DNA of 64,000 nucleotides from an uncultured Ignavibacteriota bacterium (GCA_903900335.1 CAIUMP010000041.1:1-64000); one strand, 5' to 3'. Shown: positions 8,367 through 19,067, counted from the first letter of the stretch. Made by a program: numbers and translations. The notes: generated from the sequence alone by a model not told the origin.

Positions 8367-10490
8367 CTATTGCGCGAGGAAGAAATGCGTGTTCATCGAG
8401 GGACTGGACGGGGCGGAGAGAGAAACCCAATAGCTGCCGTTTGGCAGACCGCGTGTGTCGAGCGGAATAAGTTGCTGGCCATCACCACGCGATGTGGCTT
8501 GCATCGATCTAACTTCTTCGCCAAGGATATTAAATATTCTAATGTTGAGTGGCGTGGGCGAGCCTGTGGAAATCTTGAGTGTGTATAGACCTTCGATCTT
8601 GAGGATACCCATCATGCTTGCGAGAGGTAGTCCATCCATAAACCCACGGATCGTGGTGTCACCACAGGTGCTGATCGTGATCGTCGCGGGTGTCAGGAGC
8701 GCTGTTGCCTGTATGCAGCCCGCCAGAACGGAGTCATTGAACTGGATCTTATCGAATGCATAACTCCCGGTTGTGTTTGGGGATAGATAGGTAGTGTAGA
8801 GTATCTGCGCAATATCGGAATTTGCTTGGAGATCCTGTCCGTGCGTGTGCCGTACGGCGAGCGATTCAATCCCGGAAGCGTGTGACTCGTGTAGTAATGA
8901 CCACGGAGGGAGGATGTTATATGTGAACTCATCCATCATGTTGCCGTCAAAGCTGGTGACTGCTAAAATAGAATCGAGACCAAGCAAACCAGGTACAGCG
9001 TTTACAAGTCGAATGGTGGCTATCACGGTGTCCCCAGGTTTGGTGGTCACCGACTTGCCTCCATTTAGCAAAACCTCAACTGCTACGGTCTTCGGGTCGG
9101 GTATCGCTTCGCCAGTAACACGGATTGTGTCGTAGCTGTCCACACCGCTCACGAACTCATGTAGAATTAGCAGGGCCGTGTCGTGGAGTTGGGATTTTGG
9201 TTGATGCTGAATAATCAATGGATAGTTACCGCTGATCGGATGAGGCAGAGCATCTCGTGGGATAACAGCGAATTTGTCAGAAGGCTCGAAATGTGCAGAG
9301 ATTAGATCTGCCGCAATGCAGTCGTTGACGTAAATGACGTAGATCTCCGTGTCGAGGTTATAGCAGGAAGTTGTAACCACATGGAGGTCGTGGGTCGAGG
9401 TGACCGGACGAGAGAAAAAGTCGCCGTTGTACTTCGTGGAATCTCCGATATACCTCCAAATGCCGGAATCGCGCGTACCCGCCATTCGTCCGCCGACGAA
9501 GACATAGGTACCTTTGACTTCGAAGCGCGTATCGAGATCGTTTGCGGGGCCGTTCGATCCAGCGCGATCGTTGAGTGAGCGCCAGGTTAGACCATCAGGT
9601 GAGACGAGCATACCCTTCATAGAATCGACGGATGGCTCTGATGCTTGCATGTAAAGCGTGTCACACGATCCCTGCCGAATGGTGCCGGTGATCGTGGGAA
9701 TATGATAGCCAGCAAGAAATCCGGCATCAAAATTATCGCCAAAGTCCAGCGAGCGAAAGAGCTGCTGATGATTGCCCGCTCCCGGGCCGCTTCCAAGTTC
9801 TGAGGCAACCCAGAAAGCATGTCTGATCGTGTCAGCCAGTGGTTGCCACGCCTCATTGCCCGATACGCTAACTTCATTCCAGGTTAGGCCACCGTTAAGG
9901 GTTCGGAGATATTTCTGCTCTTTCATCGTGACCAGGCCGATTGAATCGTTGAGGAATGCATAACCATTCAAATTCCTACCCGGATAGGAAGTTGTCCACG
10001 TTTGCCCACCATCAGCGGAGGTACAGAAAACTGCATTCGCTGGAGTGTAATCCGAGCCCGAAAGCATCAATAGTGAGTCGTGAGGCAGATAGTAAACCGA
10101 GGAGCAAAACTTCGCAGGTGCAAAAACTGATTTCCATGTCAGCCCACCATCCGTAGTCCTGAAGCAAGAAGCTGGAGTCAAATGAAGCCCATTGGAGAAC
10201 CAGCCAACAAGTGAGTCCCTAAAAGCAAAATCGGTAGCTGTAAATGCGTCATCATTCGTGACTGTCGGCTGCCACGTTTGCCCGCCGTCCGATGTGCGAT
10301 AGACCATGCTGTCTGAACCAACGAAGCCAACGCGGGGAGGCCCGGGGAGATCGAGGAAGTGAACAGTATAAACTCTGTGTGGGAAGCGAGCGAGTAGCTG
10401 CCACTGCTTTTCCAGGACCTGAGCGCGCAGAGATCCAATCCCACAGATCAGCAGGGCCAGGACAACGTAAACGTACCGTAGGAACTTCAA
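8367..10490 (-). CDS. T9SS cargo with BNR/sialidase-like repeats
   Basis: 707 residues. A signal peptide (hydrophobic run ending near SLRAQ at about residue 24) is followed by repeated Asp/Trp motifs of the BNR type (TSDGGQTWQP, TTDGGLTWKS, TSADGGQTWTTS, LNGGLTWNEV), which build a beta-propeller like sialidases and photosystem stability factors. A middle Ig-like region follows. The last 80 residues form a type A T9SS sorting domain: FNILGEEVRS, then GLPNGSYWVSL and a short tail. It should be exported to the cell surface or medium by the PorU-dependent pathway. Ligand unknown; the closest relative in the window is the gene at 20159. Confidence 0.85.
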   Translation of the reverse strand: MKFLRYVYVVLALLICGIGSLRAQVLEKQWQLLARFPHRVYTVHFLDLPGPPRVGFVGSDSMVYRTSDGGQTWQPTVTNDDAFTATDFAFRDSLVGWFSNGLHLTPASCFRTTDGGLTWKSVFAPAKFCSSVYYLPHDSLLMLSGSDYTPANAVFCTSADGGQTWTTSYPGRNLNGYAFLNDSIGLVTMKEQKYLRTLNGGLTWNEVSVSGNEAWQPLADTIRHAFWVASELGSGPGAGNHQQLFRSLDFGDNFDAGFLAGYHIPTITGTIRQGSCDTLYMQASEPSVDSMKGMLVSPDGLTWRSLNDRAGSNGPANDLDTRFEVKGTYVFVGGRMAGTRDSGIWRYIGDSTKYNGDFFSRPVTSTHDLHVVTTSCYNLDTEIYVIYVNDCIAADLISAHFEPSDKFAVIPRDALPHPISGNYPLIIQHQPKSQLHDTALLILHEFVSGVDSYDTIRVTGEAIPDPKTVAVEVLLNGGKSVTTKPGDTVIATIRLVNAVPGLLGLDSILAVTSFDGNMMDEFTYNILPPWSLLHESHASGIESLAVRHTHGQDLQANSDIAQILYTTYLSPNTTGSYAFDKIQFNDSVLAGCIQATALLTPATITISTCGDTTIRGFMDGLPLASMMGILKIEGLYTLKISTGSPTPLNIRIFNILGEEVRSMQATSRGDGQQLIPLDTRGLPNGSYWVSLSAPSSPSMNTHFFLAQ

Positions 10491-10614
10491 AGCGCGGTTT
10501 CGTCGGGTGCGAGGTGTGAAACTAATCCTGATTTGGAATGTAGTAAGAACTTACTAAACAGCAGAAAGTTACACTCCGGTGCGTATATTCGTAGAGAATC
10601 ATTCGAACCATACC

Positions 10615-11958
10615 ATGCGACGAGCCACCTTCATACTTCTTTTTATTTTCAGCGCACTGACTACCATCTCTCACGCGCAGGGATACCGTGGTCGCGATTT
10701 TTGGATTTGCTTTCCGGCGAATGCGCTTCTGGAGGGCAATAAAGTGCTCCATCAGTCTGTCTTTATCACAGCGGAGTCCCGAACGACAGGGATGATCGAG
10801 AATTCGATGACAGGCTCAAAGACACCGTTTTCCATTGAGGCGGGAGCCTCAACCGCGATCGAGTTGGACAGCGAGTTGCAGATGGTCTCCTCCGGTCAGA
10901 TTGAAAAAAAATCTGTTCACATAACAAGCGAGAAAGAAATCACTGTTTACGCCGCATCTCATCGCCCCGCTAGTACGGATAGCTATGCGGCTATTCCAAC
11001 GGAGTTGCTTGGGACCGAGTATGAGGTAGTAGGATACGATCGACTGCCTTCCTCGGGTGTGGGCTTTTCGACTGAGTGTGGTATTGTCGCAACGGAAGAT
11101 AACACGCTCATCGCCATCCATTTGACCGCTGGCACGACGAACGGTCTACCGGCGGGGCGAAATCTTTCGATGGCACTGAATAGGGGACAGACTCTGCAGC
11201 TCGAGAGTTCAACAGATGCTTCCCGGAAGAACGACTTAACAGGTACCATCGTAACCTCCACAAAGCCGATCGCCTTTTTCACCGGTCACCGTTGTGCCCA
11301 GGTGCCTGCTACGATGAGCTATTGTGATATGTTGCTTGAAATGGAGCCACCAGTCAACAAGTGGGGCACGGACTTCATCTTAAGTCGCTTCTTCGGTAAA
11401 GATTACTACGTCGCCCGGGTCGTTGCCAATCAGGACAACACCGATGTAACGGTTGATGGAAAGATTGTTGGGCATTTGATGAAAGGAGGCTTCTATGAAG
11501 CAAAACATCTTTTTCAGGATGCCGTCATTCACACATCGAAGCCTGCGCTCGTAGCCCAATACGGGACAAGCGCAGAAGCGGATACACTCAAGGTTGGTGA
11601 TCCTTTCATGCTTCTTGCCATTCCGAGTGACCGCTTCATCACTGAAGTGACCAGCACCGCTGTAACCAACGGCGGCTTCTATCACTATCTTAACATCGTC
11701 GTGCCGGATACCGGAATAGGTTCGTTACGGATTGATGGAGGACAACCCTTGGCTGCGGAATCCGCCGACGTAGAGGTCACCCATTCGAAGCACAAAATAC
11801 CGGGCACGGAGTACACTGTCCTGACATACAGAGTGCGGGACGGCAGGCATCTAATTACATGTGGCGCACCGATCGGTGTCTATTCCTACGGGTTTGGCGT
11901 GATGGAGAACAATTACGATTCGTATGGCCACGCATGCGGGCAGCGACTGGGAAAATAG
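10615..11958 (+). CDS. IgGFc-binding-domain exported protein
   Basis: 447 residues from the ATG at 10615 (an upstream GTG at 10579 is less likely because it precedes the signal peptide MRRATFILLFIF...SHAQG). The mature protein begins with the typical GRDFWICFPAN motif and continues as an IgGFc-binding N-terminal domain: SVFITAES, ITVYAASHRP, SYAAIPTELLG, ECGIVATEDNT, and the later EMEPPVNKWGTDFI block. This domain occurs in mucin-binding and Fc-gamma-binding proteins of animals and in many Bacteroidota surface proteins, where it presumably mediates adhesion. No T9SS sorting domain is visible at its end. Divergent from the cargo at 8367. Confidence 0.82.
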   Translation: MRRATFILLFIFSALTTISHAQGYRGRDFWICFPANALLEGNKVLHQSVFITAESRTTGMIENSMTGSKTPFSIEAGASTAIELDSELQMVSSGQIEKKSVHITSEKEITVYAASHRPASTDSYAAIPTELLGTEYEVVGYDRLPSSGVGFSTECGIVATEDNTLIAIHLTAGTTNGLPAGRNLSMALNRGQTLQLESSTDASRKNDLTGTIVTSTKPIAFFTGHRCAQVPATMSYCDMLLEMEPPVNKWGTDFILSRFFGKDYYVARVVANQDNTDVTVDGKIVGHLMKGGFYEAKHLFQDAVIHTSKPALVAQYGTSAEADTLKVGDPFMLLAIPSDRFITEVTSTAVTNGGFYHYLNIVVPDTGIGSLRIDGGQPLAAESADVEVTHSKHKIPGTEYTVLTYRVRDGRHLITCGAPIGVYSYGFGVMENNYDSYGHACGQRLGK

Positions 11959-12040
11959 CGCAGTAGAAATGGCAGGTCTGCTTCCGAACTAAGCCCCGCC
12001 CTCGCTGGTTGGATTTTCTCTAACATAACGCATACAGCAC

Positions 12041-12979
12041 GTGAAGCGCATTTTTCTACTAATATTAATAACGGTTGCTCTACAGCTCCGTGGTCCGGCC
12101 GCTCGTGCACAGGAGCTTGATGCACAGGTGAACCTGAATCTTAGCGCGCTAAGTGAGACGGACAGGCAGACATTTGCCTCCTTTAAGCACGATGTAGAGA
12201 GTTATCTCAATAACTACACCTGGACAACCAATTTTTCCGGCGAGCGCATCCGCTGTTCCTTCCAATTCAATATTGTGAGCGGCAACGGAAGCGACTATTC
12301 CGTGCAGCTATTCGTGACCAGCTCGCGACCACTGTACAAGAGCGATCAAGTTTCGACCATGGCGCGCTTCTTTGATGCGAACGTACAATTCTCCTACTAT
12401 CGTGGGCAGGAGTTGCAGCATGGCAACAATTACCGTTCGCTCGAAAGCGTGTTGGATTTTTATACCAACATCATTCTCGGTCTGGACTACGATTCGTACA
12501 AGGAGTTGAGCGGCACACCTTACTTTCAACAGGCTCTGACACTCGCAATCGTTGGCACGGCGGCAAATGGGAATGGGTGGCAGCGGGATGTTACGAGCAT
12601 CGGCACCTATTCGCGTGTGGGATACATAGAGGACGCTATGAACGCCAACAACCGGGCATTTCGATCACTGATATTCAACTACCACTATAGTGGTCTTGAT
12701 ATGCTAAGCTCGAAGCCGGAGTTAGCACGTGTCGAGATCGGTACTGTCATTGATTCGCTCGTCTCGCTCAAGCGCCAATCCTCTGCCGCGGGACGCAGCG
12801 TCTATCTGCGCGCATTCTTTGAATCAAAGTATCCTGAATTAAGTGACCTCGCGCGACTCTTCCCGGACAATGCGGCGAGCTATTTTTTGAAGCTCGGCTA
12901 CCTGGATCCAGTGCACCAAAATTACTACGAAGATGCCAAGGCGAAGGCGCTCACGCCTAGCGGAGGGGACGGGCAGTAG
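12041..12979 (+). CDS. PorD-like DUF4835 protein
   Basis: 312 residues with a signal peptide ending near AARAQE (about residue 25). The sequence matches DUF4835: LNAQV-like start (ELDAQVNLNLS), an acidic/aromatic middle (YYRGQELQHGN, DFYTNIILGLDYDSYKELSGTPYF), GWQRD, SLIFNYHYSGLDML, and the end with SDLARLFP. DUF4835 includes PorD, tied to type IX secretion and gliding in Bacteroidota. It starts with GTG at 12041. The adjacency with the PorU-like gene 103 bases downstream on the same strand supports a T9SS role, as these genes often travel together. Confidence 0.82.
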   Translation: MKRIFLLILITVALQLRGPAARAQELDAQVNLNLSALSETDRQTFASFKHDVESYLNNYTWTTNFSGERIRCSFQFNIVSGNGSDYSVQLFVTSSRPLYKSDQVSTMARFFDANVQFSYYRGQELQHGNNYRSLESVLDFYTNIILGLDYDSYKELSGTPYFQQALTLAIVGTAANGNGWQRDVTSIGTYSRVGYIEDAMNANNRAFRSLIFNYHYSGLDMLSSKPELARVEIGTVIDSLVSLKRQSSAAGRSVYLRAFFESKYPELSDLARLFPDNAASYFLKLGYLDPVHQNYYEDAKAKALTPSGGDGQ

Positions 12980-13082
12980 GTTGAAGGGTAACTGAAGTGC
13001 TTTCTAGTTTCGCTTTAGGTCAAAAAATCGTCCCTACGGGACACTCCCGCCCCAACGTGCGTTGTGCAATGATTAGACTCTC

Positions 13083-16000
13083 GTGATCACACGCCGAATA
13101 TTCCTTACGTCGTTTTTGCTTTGCGTTCTTGCTGCTTCGGCAACGGGTTTGCAAGTTTCGCAGCGCTCGCTTGAGGCGCTAGTCCGAGCAACAACACGAG
13201 CTGGCACGCAAGAAACCCGGAAGTCGTCCGGCCTTGGAGCCAAACTCTCAAACCACATTCGAAGTCGCGCGCATTCGGTGACTCCGCATGTCCCTGTCAT
13301 CAAGAATGTCCTCGCCACTAGTTCGAGATTCTCTGTTATTAACTCGCACTCGACAACAGTGAGCGGACAAAATGGGACAATCAACCTTAGCGTGGATCTA
13401 GGGTTGGTTCAAGTAAAGCCAACGCCAGTAGTTGTTGAGCGGGCCCCGAATGGCGCTTCATTCTCCGTGGCCGAGTGGCCGACCTTCGCCGCGAACACGC
13501 CCGATGGCCTAACAATCGTCTCCTCACGAAAGGAAGGGACGCCAGAGTATCCCATTCTTACGGTCACCCTCGCAGTCCCAGAAAGTGCTCATGATCTGTT
13601 AGCCGATCTGACTCCGATCACGCAGACTCCGCTGGGGCGGGTGACCCTGCCGCCAATCGCAACGAGTATCGGTGACTCCAGTTCGCGAAGAGTGTATGAT
13701 GCCAGCGCGTATGTCAAGTCTTGGCAGTCCGCTGCTACTGTTAGCGCTCCGAGGACATTTCGGACTGTGCGCACGGTGATCGTCCAATTCCCATTGCTTA
13801 GCAGTAAGGCGGGGCAACTGACAGCGTTGCAGAAATTTAAGTTGACGTTGCGTTTCAAATTCAACGGCGTGCTTCAAAATGCGCCCATAAAGGACCCGGT
13901 TTTTGCCCCGATCAATTCGCACATTGCTGCGAACGCGTGGGATGTTGGGAGGTTTAGCGTTCCATTTGTTCGGGCTCGCTCCACGACGTTCCCAAGTGTT
14001 GCCTCCACACAATCTGGCGCGCTCGGTGGATTTGGTGAGGAGTCCTATAACTGGATCGACCAGAGCGCCAAGTATGTGAAGCTGACGGTGACGCGCGATG
14101 GGTTGTACCGCATTCTGCCGAGTGACCTTACCACTGCGGGGGTGAACTTCGATCTTGCGCAGAATCAGTTCACAGCACGGAATCTGCGATGCTTTAACCA
14201 TGGTAAGGAGGTTCGCATCTGGGTTGATTCAGACGCGAATGGAAATATCACGGGTATTGAATTTTACGGCGAACACCTTGCCGGATTTCCTCTACCAACC
14301 GCGCCATCAGCCAATGAGCGTCCAGTGCCGGAGTATTACAATATCTATACGGACAAGAACGTCTATTGGCTCACGAACTCCAGCGTACACACAAGCGCCC
14401 CCCCGCGAAGATACACTGCTCGTTCGCCGGCCAAGAGTGGTTCAACACCAGTGGTCGTCTCTGGTGGCGTGGCGCTTCATCATGAACGTGACTACTTTTA
14501 TCATAACGGGAGTGATGGATCCTCTGACGAGACCAGGACGAAGCAGCAGACCCAGTATTATGATGGTGAGCGCTATGAGTGGTTCGAGATGCACGGGCCG
14601 AACGTCGATCCCCAACATCATGGGGATACGTCCAGGGTCGTGGATACTTTCTATGTCTCTAGCCTTCCTAGTGATGCAGCGTCGCGTACAGCACATTTTT
14701 CGTGCTCGCTTCGGGGGATCAGTTCACTCGGTTCGGTGGACGACCATCATCGCGCACAGATGCGATTGAATGGGAGGACCATAGCCGACCAAATGTTCTT
14801 GAACTATGACTACGCGACTCTCCCCACAGGTATACCGCTTTCTGATCTGCGCATAGGGTTGAATACTTTGGAGATCGTTTCCGTCGGGACCTTCGATGAC
14901 CTAGATGCATTCTACTTGGACTACTGGGATCTAGCCTACGACGACGCGCTGACGCCAAGCGCAGACACGGCGATAGCAAATGGGCAGTGGCGGTTTACGG
15001 CAACCGGCCTCGCTACAGTCTTTCAACTCGGGCTTGTTTCTTCAGACGCTCCTCATTTATACGACCTCACGGAGGGCGCCCGTATTCTAGGTAATTCAGG
15101 TGCGTTTCTTGATTCGTCGAACACTCAATCAATACTATATGCCGCCGCAACACCGGCGTCATTCTTGAAGTGTGATGCCATTTCGACATGGAATATCGGC
15201 GGTGGGCCTGGCTGGAGCATTCTCAATTCGGCAACTCAAGTTGATTACCTTGTCATTACGCATCCGGACTTTGCGACCCAGGCAGGAAAGTTGGCTGTGC
15301 GGCGCGCATCCGCTGGGCTCAAGACGAAAGTGGTAACCACCGACGAAGTGTACAACGCGTTTGATTATGGTAGTGATGAACCTGAGGCTCTGCGCCGGTA
15401 CTTAAGCTATGCCTACTATCACTACCAGCAGACGCCGCCGGTTTCGCTAGTGACGCTAGTGGGGGACGCTTCGTGGGATCCGAAGATGAACATGAATAAT
15501 GTCCTTCATGCTCAAGGAGACCGCTCGAACCAGAGGTCCTTTATTCCTTCGTATGGCTGGCCGGTGAGTGACTTCTACTACACGCTTGTGGATACCGCGC
15601 TGGATCTCTCCACAATTATGCCAGGAATGGTTATTGCGCGAATCCCGATCGCGACTGCGGCCGAAGGGGACGAGTATATATCAAAGCTTATCGAGTATGA
15701 GGATAATGCACCTGCGGATTGGAATCGGCGATGGTTGTTCATAGCTGGTGGAGACGTAGGCTCGCAGCACGCCGAGTTCTTGGCGGAGTCCCACTTGTAT
15801 CTCGACTCGGGAAACGGGGGAGTGGCGATGGCGCATCCGCCGACCGATCTCAACGGGACAATCATCGAACGAAAGGATTTTACTCAAACCGACCCCTCGC
15901 AGATCGGCGCAATTGAAGATGCCATTCGCGCGGGGCAATCGCTGATGTATTTTGCTGGTCATGGTGCTACGTTCATCACGGATGTTATTCTGCCTGATGC

Positions 16001-19000
16001 TGGTGAACTGCACAATTCCGGGCTATACCCACTGCTCGTTACGCTTAGTTGTCGCACAGGGGCCTTTGCGGAATACAACAGCGTCACCTTAAACGAATCC
16101 TACATCCGCGCGAATCGCGGAGGTAGTGTACAAGCCTATGGTACGACCGGATTTGGTGAGCCCGTCTATGACTTTACCCTTACCCGGAAGCTGTTCCAAC
16201 TTATGCGAAGCGCGAGTTTCGACAGCACTGCGGACTCCATGCGACCGCACCACCTCAATATGGCGATACTCATGACAATCGCCAAGCTGTTCACGTCTGA
16301 CTCTGCAGTTAGCATCGGCTTTGCCTCGCAGAACTCACGGCTGCAATACGCGATGCTTGGGGATGTTGCGACGGGTTACGCTCTGAGACCGCAACCGGAG
16401 TTTTCGGTCCATCAGAACGACATTACGGTGTATGCCGGCGACAAGGTCCCGCGGACCTTCTTTAGTGTCGGAGACAGTGCTATTACTGTTTCCGCGAACA
16501 TTCGCAATTTTGGCTATCATGCAGGTCGGCCCTTTGTTGTCAGATTTGAAGATAAGGGTCCGAATAATCTGAATGTCTTTGATTCAGTGATAGTCCGGCA
16601 GTTGGTCGACAGTACTTCGGTCTCGGTGCGATTTCCGCTGACTAGCTTGTCTATCGGTCAACACACCATTACTGTGACGGTTGATCCCGATCATCGCTTC
16701 CCACAATCTGACACGATGGACGACGAGGCATCCGTGCGGATACAGGTCAACGGATTGTCGGCCACCCCGTTTTATCCATACGAAGGCTCGCGCGGATTTT
16801 GCGATGCGGATCAATCGCATGCAAAGTTCATTGTTCTTTTGCCTCAAGGTTCGAATCCATCGGACCAGGTGGAATTCCAATTGGATACCACAAATCAGTT
16901 CGTCTCGCCGATCCTGACAAAGCAGGCGACTGCTGGTACGTCGTACTACGTGAGGTTAGATGCTGCAATTCCTCTGGCACCTGTACCCCTAAGTCAAGTC
17001 TACTGGTGGCGGACTCGAATCCATCGCTCTACAGGCGAGTACTCACCATGGGAGTATGCCTCATTTGGGACGGCTCCGGCTTCGAAGTCAGAAATGTGCT
17101 ATTCCTCCACTGAGCAACTCTCCTCTGCCATTGTTAGCGGGCTAGGAGTTGATGCAAACGGATCTCTGAGCTTACCGCAGCAGGATTCGATTCGGTACCT
17201 CATACACTCGCATTCCAATCATGATACGAGCAAGATCAATCTTGTATCTCAGGTATTCATTAATGATAAGGCGATCGTTCTCTTCAGCGCACAGGGGTAT
17301 GCGGTTGCACGGCTTACCGCTGACGGAAGTAGTATCGATACCGTATTTGAATTTCCGATCGACTTCAATCGCTTGGGCGACACGGCGTATACACGGCCCA
17401 TTCGTGAATCCTTCATCGCCACGATCGCCAGTATCCCCGATAATATTCGAGCCATAGTCTTCACGAATATCCAACCAGCGTGGCCGGGCATAACGGACGA
17501 TCCCGGTGTAACAAAGGCGATGCAGAGCCTTGGCTCCAAAGCGGGATTCAACAATATCGGATTCTTTCAAAGTTACGCGATGATCGGAATGAAGGGGCAA
17601 GCCCCGGGCACCGCGAAGGAAGTATTTGCATCACTAGGCTCAGGGGGTGCGCTTCTCTATGATACGATAATCACGTTTGGAACGAGCGGCACTGCGGAGA
17701 CCCCAAGCACCGCTGTCGCCAGTCATTACGGACAATTCCACTGGAGCGGTAGAGCGCCAACTGGTGGTTCGGACATTCGATTTAGTATACTGGGATCGCG
17801 TCGTGATGGAACAGGAGTGGATGAGGTGGATACGCTGCGCGCTTCACAAGGCACTGCGCTCGATCTGACTAGGATCGATCCACGCCGCTACGACCGCTTG
17901 GCAATTCGTGCTGCCTTTACAAGAGCAAGCAGCGCGACAATAAGTCCGTCGGTCTCATCGATGGAGTTAGAGTATGATGCTGCTCCGGAATTTGCATTCA
18001 CCCAGGACTCACTCAGTGTCACGCCGAGAGTCACAAGTGAGGGAGGGCCGGTAGTGGTTCATTATGGCATTCAAACCCTTACCTGCGCGAGTGCTGACAG
18101 CGTATTCGTGCCTCTTCTTCGACAAGTCTCCGGCAAGTCGGATACAGTCGCCTACCACTTAGTACGGCACATTGATGGTGATTCAAACATAACGCTGAGT
18201 GACACGCTTCAGACCTTTAATCAGCAAGGGACCGCGCGCCTGACGGCAGTTGTGAACCCTAACGAGGCGCAGAATGAGCAGTTGCTGTTCAACAATTCGA
18301 TCACCGGCTCTTACTCCATTGGCAGGGATACGACAGCTCCGTACACCGAAATTCTTCTCGACGAACGCCGCATACCAACCTGCGGATATGTCTCCGCTGC
18401 TTCGCACCTGACCGTTAATCTGTATAGCTCGAATGTTTTGCGCGACACGGTTTCCAACTCGATCATTGCAGAGATTCTGCCCGAAGATCGGCCGAATGAA
18501 ATTGTGGATGTCAGCGCAAGTCAGCCACATGGGTACACCGTAGAATTCATACCAAGCCCTACAGGCAAACTTCAGGCAACCCTGCGCCTGACGCCCCCGA
18601 AGCCCTGGACGGTGGGTCGATGGGACGTTACGGCCTTCGTTCGCGATGCTAGCGGCAATACCGACACGATCCACCAGTGCTTCACCGTGAGCGCAACTAA
18701 TGGCATAGAGCATGTAATGAACTATCCTAACCCATTTAAGGACAAGACCGATTTCTCCTTCGTGCTTCGATCGGATGCACAGGCAGATGTGAAAGTGATC
18801 GTCTATACGATAGCTGGACGAAAGATCCGTACGCTTATTCCGACAAATCTTCGAGCGGGGCTCAATTGGGTCGAATGGGATGGTCGTGATGAAAATGGAA
18901 ATGATGTTGGGAATGGGACGTACCTCTATCGACTTACCATCAACGGAAAAAATCCGGACGGCAGTGACGTGACAGACGGGTTGACGCAGTCGGCAGTGCG

Positions 19001-19010
19001 GTCGAGATGA
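13083..19010 (+). CDS. PorU-like type IX secretion sortase (C25 gingipain family)
   Basis: 1975 residues, larger than typical PorU (about 1150). It has a signal peptide (GTG start at 13083). The C25 protease domain spans roughly residues 720-1080, with catalytic His960 in FAGHGATF and Cys990 in TLSCRTGAF. After CARDB-like and fibronectin-like parts, residues about 1390-1515 look like an ILEI/FAM3-type domain (NDKAIVLFSAQGY ... SYAMIGMKGQAPGTAKEV). The last 97 residues are a FlgD/CTD-type domain beginning MNYPNPFKDK and containing GRDENGNDVGNGTYLYRL. In known systems PorU removes the CTD and attaches cargo to A-LPS on the surface. It could instead be a secreted gingipain-like protease; the PorD neighbour favours PorU. 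Confidence 0.8.
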   Translation: MITRRIFLTSFLLCVLAASATGLQVSQRSLEALVRATTRAGTQETRKSSGLGAKLSNHIRSRAHSVTPHVPVIKNVLATSSRFSVINSHSTTVSGQNGTINLSVDLGLVQVKPTPVVVERAPNGASFSVAEWPTFAANTPDGLTIVSSRKEGTPEYPILTVTLAVPESAHDLLADLTPITQTPLGRVTLPPIATSIGDSSSRRVYDASAYVKSWQSAATVSAPRTFRTVRTVIVQFPLLSSKAGQLTALQKFKLTLRFKFNGVLQNAPIKDPVFAPINSHIAANAWDVGRFSVPFVRARSTTFPSVASTQSGALGGFGEESYNWIDQSAKYVKLTVTRDGLYRILPSDLTTAGVNFDLAQNQFTARNLRCFNHGKEVRIWVDSDANGNITGIEFYGEHLAGFPLPTAPSANERPVPEYYNIYTDKNVYWLTNSSVHTSAPPRRYTARSPAKSGSTPVVVSGGVALHHERDYFYHNGSDGSSDETRTKQQTQYYDGERYEWFEMHGPNVDPQHHGDTSRVVDTFYVSSLPSDAASRTAHFSCSLRGISSLGSVDDHHRAQMRLNGRTIADQMFLNYDYATLPTGIPLSDLRIGLNTLEIVSVGTFDDLDAFYLDYWDLAYDDALTPSADTAIANGQWRFTATGLATVFQLGLVSSDAPHLYDLTEGARILGNSGAFLDSSNTQSILYAAATPASFLKCDAISTWNIGGGPGWSILNSATQVDYLVITHPDFATQAGKLAVRRASAGLKTKVVTTDEVYNAFDYGSDEPEALRRYLSYAYYHYQQTPPVSLVTLVGDASWDPKMNMNNVLHAQGDRSNQRSFIPSYGWPVSDFYYTLVDTALDLSTIMPGMVIARIPIATAAEGDEYISKLIEYEDNAPADWNRRWLFIAGGDVGSQHAEFLAESHLYLDSGNGGVAMAHPPTDLNGTIIERKDFTQTDPSQIGAIEDAIRAGQSLMYFAGHGATFITDVILPDAGELHNSGLYPLLVTLSCRTGAFAEYNSVTLNESYIRANRGGSVQAYGTTGFGEPVYDFTLTRKLFQLMRSASFDSTADSMRPHHLNMAILMTIAKLFTSDSAVSIGFASQNSRLQYAMLGDVATGYALRPQPEFSVHQNDITVYAGDKVPRTFFSVGDSAITVSANIRNFGYHAGRPFVVRFEDKGPNNLNVFDSVIVRQLVDSTSVSVRFPLTSLSIGQHTITVTVDPDHRFPQSDTMDDEASVRIQVNGLSATPFYPYEGSRGFCDADQSHAKFIVLLPQGSNPSDQVEFQLDTTNQFVSPILTKQATAGTSYYVRLDAAIPLAPVPLSQVYWWRTRIHRSTGEYSPWEYASFGTAPASKSEMCYSSTEQLSSAIVSGLGVDANGSLSLPQQDSIRYLIHSHSNHDTSKINLVSQVFINDKAIVLFSAQGYAVARLTADGSSIDTVFEFPIDFNRLGDTAYTRPIRESFIATIASIPDNIRAIVFTNIQPAWPGITDDPGVTKAMQSLGSKAGFNNIGFFQSYAMIGMKGQAPGTAKEVFASLGSGGALLYDTIITFGTSGTAETPSTAVASHYGQFHWSGRAPTGGSDIRFSILGSRRDGTGVDEVDTLRASQGTALDLTRIDPRRYDRLAIRAAFTRASSATISPSVSSMELEYDAAPEFAFTQDSLSVTPRVTSEGGPVVVHYGIQTLTCASADSVFVPLLRQVSGKSDTVAYHLVRHIDGDSNITLSDTLQTFNQQGTARLTAVVNPNEAQNEQLLFNNSITGSYSIGRDTTAPYTEILLDERRIPTCGYVSAASHLTVNLYSSNVLRDTVSNSIIAEILPEDRPNEIVDVSASQPHGYTVEFIPSPTGKLQATLRLTPPKPWTVGRWDVTAFVRDASGNTDTIHQCFTVSATNGIEHVMNYPNPFKDKTDFSFVLRSDAQADVKVIVYTIAGRKIRTLIPTNLRAGLNWVEWDGRDENGNDVGNGTYLYRLTINGKNPDGSDVTDGLTQSAVRSR

Positions 19011-19067
19011 ACTGAGTGTACTGGTTATGAGGTTTCCGATACCAGAATCGATGCCCGCAAAAACTTT

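Noticed and set aside
13029..13043. Palindrome GTCCCTACGGGAC between PorD-like and PorU-like genes as a terminator
   Set aside because: Stem of five pairs with no T-run; too weak to call.
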